From an uncultured Bacilli bacterium (GTDB lineage Bacteria > Bacillota_I > Bacilli_A > RF39 > UBA660), in the NCBI GenBank assembly GCA_947627405.1, contig CANQVY010000067.1, positions 1-6,721 of the forward strand: 6,721 bases of DNA, in the 5' to 3' direction. The number at the start of each line of letters is the position of its first letter. Position 1 is the first letter of the stretch. Below are positions 1 through 4,217 of this stretch, piece by piece. A model generated the notes under the pieces. The model saw only the letters and a list, made by a program, of their open reading frames with translations, ran no database searches and was not told the origin of the DNA. The position numbers and the translations under genes are program-made.

Positions 1-847
1 CAATGGCTTCGACTCCTACAGGTCCTCCATTAAATTTTTCTATAATCGATAACAACAATTGATGATCGGTACGATCTAGTCCGCCTTTATCAACTTTTAA
101 TTGCTCTAAAGCCTTTTCTGTGATTTCTTTGGTAATAACTCCATTGGCTTCCACAAGAGCAAAATCTCTTACTCTTTTAAATAAACGATTAGCAATCCTT
201 GGAGTTCCCCTACTACGAGATGCAAGTTCTAAAGCTGCATCATTGTCTATAGGAACATTTAATACCATTGATGTTCTTTTTACAATATGCGTTAGTTCTT
301 CTACTGTATAATACTGAAGTTTTTCTACAATTCCAAAACGATCTCTTAAAGGAGCAGATAAATCCCCTGCGCGAGTTGTTGCGCCTACTAAGGTAAATGG
401 TGGTAAATCAATTTTAATGTTTCTAGAAGAAGAATCATTTCCAATAATAATATCTAAGGTAAAGTCTTCCATAGCTGGATAAAGTATTTCCTCAATATAT
501 CTTGGCATGCGATGAATTTCATCAATGAATAAAACATCTCCTGGTTCAAGAGTCGATAAAATAGCGGCAAGATCTCCCGATTTTTCAATACTTGGACCAC
601 TTGCTGTTTTTAAATTCGTTCCCATCTCATGAGCAATAATGTATGCTAAAGTTGTTTTCCCTAGTCCTGGTGGACCATATAATAAAACATGGTCTAATAC
701 TTCTTCTCTCATTTTAGCCGCTTCAATAAAAACTTTTAAATTTTCCTTTACATCCTTTTGCCCAATATATTCCTCTAACTTTGATGGTCTAATGTTTCTA
801 TCAAATGTATCTTCCTTTAATTCTTCCTCAGTGACTATTCTTTCCAT
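1..847 (-). CDS. ruvB: Holliday junction branch migration DNA helicase RuvB (3' end outside window)
   Basis: RuvB is the hexameric AAA+ motor that, with RuvA, drives branch migration of Holliday junctions in recombinational repair. I translated 282 codons from an ATG at 847; the frame is open to base 1. The family is usually about 330-340 residues, so only the last part of the C-terminal winged-helix domain is missing. Visible landmarks are the N-terminal RPSKLEEYIGQ segment (20-30), Walker A GPPGLGKT (58-65), Walker B LFIDEIH (106-112), sensor 1 GATTRAG (155-161), the arginine-finger region LRDRFG (167-172), sensor 2 GTPRIANRL (214-222), and the start of the winged helix with FNGGPVGVE (272-280). 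An AGGA-type ribosome site lies about 10 bases before the ATG. The gene has its own promoter (869-897) and sits behind a terminator. It is not adjacent to ruvA, which is unusual. Identity is essentially certain. Confidence 0.97.
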   Translation of the reverse strand, partial: MERIVTEEELKEDTFDRNIRPSKLEEYIGQKDVKENLKVFIEAAKMREEVLDHVLLYGPPGLGKTTLAYIIAHEMGTNLKTASGPSIEKSGDLAAILSTLEPGDVLFIDEIHRMPRYIEEILYPAMEDFTLDIIIGNDSSSRNIKIDLPPFTLVGATTRAGDLSAPLRDRFGIVEKLQYYTVEELTHIVKRTSMVLNVPIDNDAALELASRSRGTPRIANRLFKRVRDFALVEANGVITKEITEKALEQLKVDKGGLDRTDHQLLLSIIEKFNGGPVGVEAI

Positions 848-868
848 ATAACTTTTCCTTTCGTTATT

Positions 869-897
869 ATTATAGTATAAAATGAAATCTAAGTAAA
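869..897 (-). promoter_or_regulatory. Sigma-A-type promoter of ruvB
   Basis: On the minus strand, TTTACT (897-892, 4 of 6 to TTGACA) is followed after exactly 17 bases by TATAAT (874-869, 6 of 6). The predicted start is near 862, giving a leader of only about 15 bases that holds the ruvB ribosome site. Together with the terminator just upstream, this indicates that ruvB is transcribed independently of the bile salt hydrolase gene. I saw no LexA/SOS-like GAAC-N4-GTTC box around it. Confidence 0.75.
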
Positions 898-930
898 TAA
901 ATCCTCTTCAGTAAATTCATTTTAATCTAT

Positions 931-974
931 TAAAAAGAAAAACGCAAATGAAGAAAAAAATTTCTTAATTAGCG
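931..974 (-). terminator. Rho-independent terminator after the bile salt hydrolase gene
   Basis: Read on the minus strand, 974-961 and 956-943 form a 14-position stem with 12 pairs, closed at the base by CGC/GCG, with a TTTT loop (960-957). The stem is followed immediately by the tract TTTTTCTTTTT (942-932). The hairpin lies about 110 bases past the hydrolase stop and 35 bases before the ruvB -35 box, so it should separate the two transcripts. The rest of the 235-base gap (848-1082) holds only the ruvB promoter; I see no further gene or structure in it. Confidence 0.8.
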
Positions 975-1082
975 AATTTTCTTTAATCTTTAAATTGTTA
1001 TAGGCAAAATGAAAATATTAGATCCTGTAGTTATTGAAATTCTGTCTTTTTATGAATTTGTAACTTTGTTTGTCTTTTCATT

Positions 1083-2063
1083 TTATTTTTCATTTTGCAT
1101 GAATATGTGTTGTCCTTTAACTAAATCATAATTTATTAATTTAGTGCCATCCAAATTTTCTTTATACATATCAACGCCCGTAATTTGACTGTTTTCATAA
1201 GTTGTATAATAATATATGCCTTTATCCATATTACAACATGAGCTATAAATAGTGATTTCATATTGATTTTCTCCCATATGAACACATCCTCTTTGTTGAT
1301 TCACTGAACCTAAAATATGGAAAAATTGGCTAATGCTTTCTGATTCTTCATTTCCAGATAAAGAATTCATTTTCGTAAATGTTGCTTTTACAAACCTAGA
1401 CGCAGAGGATAAATCTCCTGGCAAACCTAAAGCTCCCATACCACGACTATAGGTATTAAGCATTAATTCCTTTGAAAAATGGTTTGTTGGTTGTTCAATC
1501 GATAAACTCATATAATTATTTAAATTAAACATTTGAATATCAAAAGTTGGATTGTTTGTTAAAACCCCTACAGGATTATCGTATATTTTTAATCCTTCTT
1601 TAACACATTCAACGGTAATGGATTTTTCTTTGTCTGAAATCATCCAATGTAGTGGAGACACTGGTAATTGTTCACTAAAATTCATGTAAACGATATTGAT
1701 TTGATTTAATAATTGTTTTGCTTCTTTAAGATTTGCACATTGAGATAAAATCCAAGGAATAAATTCAAATGGAGCAATATTGTCTTTATCTTTTTGTTCC
1801 TCTTTATAATCAGCATTCATTGGAAAATTTAATCCAGCCATACCTAATCCTTTTTCATTGATTGCATCATAATATAACGGATATTCATCAGCGACATAAG
1901 CCATACCAATCATCGCATAATGTTTGTTTATATCCTTACATTTTCTAAATTTAAGAGGATAATTTCTTGGTGTAATGGTAACCGTTTCTTTGTAAGAATA
2001 TTCTAAATCGAAATTTCTTCCAAAATAATGATCTTTTGTATTGTAAGTTATTGCTGTACACAT
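1083..2063 (-). CDS. bsh: Bile salt hydrolase (choloylglycine hydrolase family, linear amide C-N hydrolase)
   Basis: This enzyme splits the amide bond of glycine- or taurine-conjugated bile salts. It is an Ntn-hydrolase in which the initiator Met is removed to expose the Cys2 nucleophile; the protein is normally cytoplasmic, and no signal peptide is seen here. At 326 residues it has the family's usual length. All expected catalytic positions are present: Cys2, Arg16 and Asp19 (GRNFDLEYSY), Asn79 (AGLNFP), Asn170 (GVLTNNPTFD) and Arg223 (SASRF). The segments LGLPGD (212-217) and GIYYYTTYEN (282-291), with SSCCNMDKG before it, favour bile salt hydrolase over penicillin V acylase, which shares the fold. 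The start at 2063 is supported by GGAAGGA seven bases upstream. The gene lies 77 bases after the HAD gene and ends before a terminator. Substrate preference cannot be proven from sequence. Confidence 0.93.
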   Translation of the reverse strand: MCTAITYNTKDHYFGRNFDLEYSYKETVTITPRNYPLKFRKCKDINKHYAMIGMAYVADEYPLYYDAINEKGLGMAGLNFPMNADYKEEQKDKDNIAPFEFIPWILSQCANLKEAKQLLNQINIVYMNFSEQLPVSPLHWMISDKEKSITVECVKEGLKIYDNPVGVLTNNPTFDIQMFNLNNYMSLSIEQPTNHFSKELMLNTYSRGMGALGLPGDLSSASRFVKATFTKMNSLSGNEESESISQFFHILGSVNQQRGCVHMGENQYEITIYSSCCNMDKGIYYYTTYENSQITGVDMYKENLDGTKLINYDLVKGQHIFMQNEK

Positions 2064-2122
2064 AATAAATCCTTCCTTTCTTATTCAAAAGTTTATAAAA
2101 GTCCACTTTGCTTCCTTTGTAT

Positions 2123-2151
2123 ATTACTAATATTTTTATTTTATTGATCAA
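2123..2151 (-). promoter_or_regulatory. Weak candidate promoter for the bile salt hydrolase gene
   Basis: On the minus strand, TTGATC (2151-2146, 4 of 6) is followed after 17 bases by AGTAAT (2128-2123, 4 of 6). The site overlaps the last codons and stop of the HAD gene. The -10 area lies in a perfect short palindrome, ATATTA-G-TAATAT (2133-2121), which could be an operator or chance in AT-rich DNA. If the site is not active, the hydrolase would be read from the ruvA operon, since no terminator is visible in the 77-base gap (2064-2140). Confidence 0.3.
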
Positions 2152-2674
2152 AATTTTGAATATACTTGACAACCTCTTTCCAATTATCGGCTCTTGGATA
2201 AGATGTATTTTTATTATAAAACATGGGATAGACTAATACCTTTATACCTGCTTTGACTGCACTTTCAATATTTACAAGAGAATCATCAATTAAAAGGTCG
2301 ATCTTTTTTTCTTGACAGATTCTTCCTTTATCAAAAGCACCAAATAAAATTTCATCATAATAAATGTGATGTTGTTGTAAATATTGTATTGTATTTTTTT
2401 CAGATTGATTCGAAAAATTATTATTTCTATAAGTAATTAACACAATTTCATTTCCCATTTTCTTTAATTGATCGATTGCATCTTTGGCATATTCTTTTAC
2501 TGTAGCATTTAAATGAATTTGTTCTACATAAGTCATTAAAAATTCTTCTTGTGCTTCTTTTGGCCAATCTAAATAATATCCTTTATATTTTTTGAATTTA
2601 GACTTTCTTTTGTATTTAAATACAGATTCTCTGGTATTTACAATTGTATTATCAATATCGATTCCTATCCTCAT
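2141..2674 (-). CDS. HAD-superfamily 5'-nucleotidase-like phosphatase
   Basis: This 177-residue protein has the four haloacid-dehalogenase phosphatase motifs. Motif I is GIDIDNT, with the nucleophile Asp6 and acid/base Asp8. Motif II is LIT with Thr81. The motif III lysine is probably Lys116 (FDKG). Motif IV is DLLIDDS with Asp130 and Asp131. The order and the DIDNT form of motif I resemble the small 5'(3')-deoxyribonucleotidase and YqfW-like putative nucleotidases; a (deoxy)nucleotide or small phosphoester substrate is inference. The region between motifs I and II (about residues 12-70) would be the cap and is rich in Lys, Tyr and Glu. There is no signal peptide or membrane segment, so it should be cytoplasmic. 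The ATG at 2674 follows the ruvA stop by two bases, and its ribosome site GAGG lies in the last codons of ruvA, so the two are translationally linked. A link to DNA repair is only suggested by position. Confidence 0.8.
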   Translation of the reverse strand: MRIGIDIDNTIVNTRESVFKYKRKSKFKKYKGYYLDWPKEAQEEFLMTYVEQIHLNATVKEYAKDAIDQLKKMGNEIVLITYRNNNFSNQSEKNTIQYLQQHHIYYDEILFGAFDKGRICQEKKIDLLIDDSLVNIESAVKAGIKVLVYPMFYNKNTSYPRADNWKEVVKYIQNFDQ

Positions 2675-2676
2675 AT

Positions 2677-3231
2677 TTACCTCAATAATAATTTTAAAGC
2701 TTCCTTTATTTGCTCTTCTATTGAATTGCTTTGATTCACTTTAACGATTACACTTTTAATATCTTTTTCTTTGTAACCAAGTGCTTTTAAGGCTTCTGTC
2801 AATTCTTTTGAACTCTCATCTTCAATGACTTCTTTATCCGTATAAACCTTTCCCTTTAAATCCAAAACAATTTGTCGGGCAAGCTTTTCTCCTATTTTAG
2901 GAATCTTTTTTAAATATAAGATGTTTTCACGATTAATGGCATCGATGACTCCATCAATGGATGCACTGGCAAGCATCGTAAGAGCCATCTTAGGACCTAA
3001 TCCTTTTACATCAATCAATTTTAAAAATAATTCTTTTTCCTCTATCGTTTTAAATCCATATAAAGAATTCTCATCTTCCTTAATATGTTGATACAAATAT
3101 ACTGTGTACGTTTTATTTTCGTTAAATGAATAAGGATTAGCTGTATAAATCATATACCCTATATCATTATTTTCTAATACAATATAATTACTTCTTACTA
3201 AAGTCACAGTTCCTTTTATATAGTTATACAT
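2677..3231 (-). CDS. ruvA: Holliday junction branch migration complex subunit RuvA
   Basis: RuvA binds the four-way junction as a tetramer and loads the RuvB motors on opposite arms. At 184 residues the protein is slightly short for the family (about 190-205). Domain I is the OB fold, residues 1-62, starting YNYIKGTV and ending in LYGF, with the acidic-pin pair Glu52-Asp53 just before. Domain II has two helix-hairpin-helix motifs: VKGLGPKMA (75-83) and IPKIGEKLA (110-118) followed by RQIVLDLKGK. A variable linker (about 129-141) leads to domain III, ELTEALKALGYKEKDI (143-158), the RuvB-contacting helices. The start ATG overlaps the preceding ATPase stop as TAATG, with GGAG eight bases upstream. 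The next gene begins two bases after the stop. The expected partner ruvB is about 1.8 kb downstream rather than adjacent. Confidence 0.96.
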   Translation of the reverse strand: MYNYIKGTVTLVRSNYIVLENNDIGYMIYTANPYSFNENKTYTVYLYQHIKEDENSLYGFKTIEEKELFLKLIDVKGLGPKMALTMLASASIDGVIDAINRENILYLKKIPKIGEKLARQIVLDLKGKVYTDKEVIEDESSKELTEALKALGYKEKDIKSVIVKVNQSNSIEEQIKEALKLLLR

Positions 3232-4157
3232 TATAAAATCTCCGTTCTTTTTACATTTTGTGTTTCTTCGTTTTCTATTTTATAAATTTCTTTAAAGTAG
3301 GCATCAAAGGATTCAAGAGCTTTTTTGACAACATCTGGATATATATTTTTTGTATTTTCAACTGCTTTTTTGATATGATGAATATTCACTTCTTTTTTAT
3401 TTTCAAATACTGCATAAGAAAAAGCAAGTTGTAAAAGAGATAAAGAAATATCTGGATACCTAGCCCCAATTTCATAGACTCTTTTATATTCACTCGTTAA
3501 ATCAACAATAAATTTCATAATTAACTCTTGTAAGTAAGTTGTATATTTTAATTTAGCTCCTGTTTTCTTTTCAATCTTAGGAAGCGTCCCCATTAAAATT
3601 TCAACGGTCTGTTCTTGAGTAGGCTCTTCTACAACAATTTTTTGAAAACGTCTTACAAATGCTTTATCTCTTAAAATAAATCTTTCATATTCGTCTGTAG
3701 TTGTTGCACCTATAACTTTAATATCTCCTCGATCAAGACCTGGTTTAAAGACATTCGCAAAATCAAGAGCTTCATCTTTTCCCCCAATTAAAGTATGAAT
3801 TTCATCAATAAATAAAATCAATTTTTCTTTCTGTTTTACTTCATTTAATAGAAGTTGTATCTTAGCTTCTCCTGTTGGAGTTGTTCCCATTAAAGCTGAA
3901 GTATTGATTTTAATTACCGTATAACCTTTTAATGCATCAGGGACGTTGTTTTGTTGGATTCTGTAGGCAAGTCCTTCTACAATTGCCGTTTTTCCTACTC
4001 CTGGTTTTCCAGTTAAAATCACTGATTTTTCGGGAGTAAGTAAAATCAATATCATCTGTTTTATTTCTTCATCACGTCCAATAGCTGGATTGGTTATATA
4101 TTCTTTTTTTGTAAAATTATCACCATAATTATTTAATATACTTAATTGATTGTCCAT
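3231..4157 (-). CDS. Stand-alone AAA+ ATPase resembling the first ATPase module of ClpA/ClpB/ClpC
   Basis: This 308-residue protein contains one AAA+ module. The opening YGDNFTKKEY...NPAIGRDEEI (11-32) matches the segment that leads into ClpB/ClpC D1. Walker A is GKPGVGKT (50-57), Walker B is LILFIDEIHTL (113-123; Asp118, Glu119), sensor 1 is GATTTDEYERF (150-160), the arginine-finger region is VRRF (168-171), and a sensor-2-like region is ARYPDIS (232-238). Nothing resembles the ClpN domain, the coiled-coil M domain or the second ATPase module of full Clp chaperones, and no IGF/IGL-type ClpP-binding loop is seen. The pore-loop position that reads GAKYRGE in ClpB-type D1 modules is GTTPTGE (91-97), losing the aromatic residue used to grip substrate. 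The gene has a promoter (4178-4206), a perfect AGGAGG eight bases before the ATG, and a one-base overlap with ruvA. Its role is unknown; protein remodelling or a partner role in DNA repair are guesses. Confidence 0.85.
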   Translation of the reverse strand: MDNQLSILNNYGDNFTKKEYITNPAIGRDEEIKQMILILLTPEKSVILTGKPGVGKTAIVEGLAYRIQQNNVPDALKGYTVIKINTSALMGTTPTGEAKIQLLLNEVKQKEKLILFIDEIHTLIGGKDEALDFANVFKPGLDRGDIKVIGATTTDEYERFILRDKAFVRRFQKIVVEEPTQEQTVEILMGTLPKIEKKTGAKLKYTTYLQELIMKFIVDLTSEYKRVYEIGARYPDISLSLLQLAFSYAVFENKKEVNIHHIKKAVENTKNIYPDVVKKALESFDAYFKEIYKIENEETQNVKRTEIL

Positions 4158-4165
4158 AAGAATAC

Positions 4166-4171
4166 CCTCCT
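4166..4171 (-). promoter_or_regulatory. Perfect ribosome binding site of the AAA+ gene
   Basis: The minus strand reads AGGAGG here, a full match to the Shine-Dalgarno core, eight bases before the ATG at 4157. It is the strongest ribosome site in the window and fixes the start of the AAA+ gene. Confidence 0.85.
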
Positions 4172-4206
4172 GTAATTATTATAACATATTCTTTTCCATT
4201 TTACAG
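4170..4206. repeat. Inverted repeat TTACAG/CTGTAA flanking the AAA+ promoter
   Basis: The plus strand has CTGTAA at 4170-4175 and TTACAG at 4201-4206, a perfect 6-base inverted repeat with 25 bases between the arms. One arm coincides with the -35 position and the other with the transcription start and ribosome-site edge of the AAA+ gene. It could be a repressor site, but such short arms arise easily by chance. Confidence 0.25.
4178..4206 (-). promoter_or_regulatory. Promoter of the AAA+/ruvA/HAD operon (extended -10)
   Basis: On the minus strand TATAAT (4183-4178) is preceded by TGT, giving the extended -10 form TGnTATAAT. The 17-base-spaced -35 position, CTGTAA (4206-4201), matches the consensus at only 3 of 6, which is common when an extended -10 is present. 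The start would be near 4171, so the leader would be very short and begin at or near the AGGAGG. The promoter lies in the 60-base gap after the surface protein stop. No hairpin plus T-tract is visible in that gap, so some read-through from upstream is possible. Confidence 0.65.
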
Positions 4207-4217
4207 AACTTAATACG

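Noticed and set aside
120..851. Plus-strand open frames opposite ruvB (120-311 and 639-851)
   Set aside because: They are antisense to a clear ruvB reading frame and encode no recognisable protein.
1951..2172. 73-residue minus-strand open frame bridging the HAD end and the hydrolase start
   Set aside because: It overlaps the well-supported hydrolase N-terminus in another frame, has no recognisable motif, and its composition is that of AT-rich shadow sequence.
3231..4157. Frameshifted or truncated clpC/clpB remnant
   Set aside because: The frame is intact, has a perfect ribosome site and promoter, ends in a normal stop coupled to ruvA, and the flanking DNA encodes no leftover Clp domains.
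4201..4217. Possible LexA/SOS box near the AAA+ promoter (GAAC...GTTA on the plus strand)
   Set aside because: The arms are separated by seven bases instead of four and one arm mismatches, so it does not fit the Gram-positive SOS box.
4158..4217. Terminator for the surface protein gene
   Set aside because: The gap has a 6-base inverted repeat with a 25-base spacer, but no compact hairpin followed by a T tract on the minus strand.
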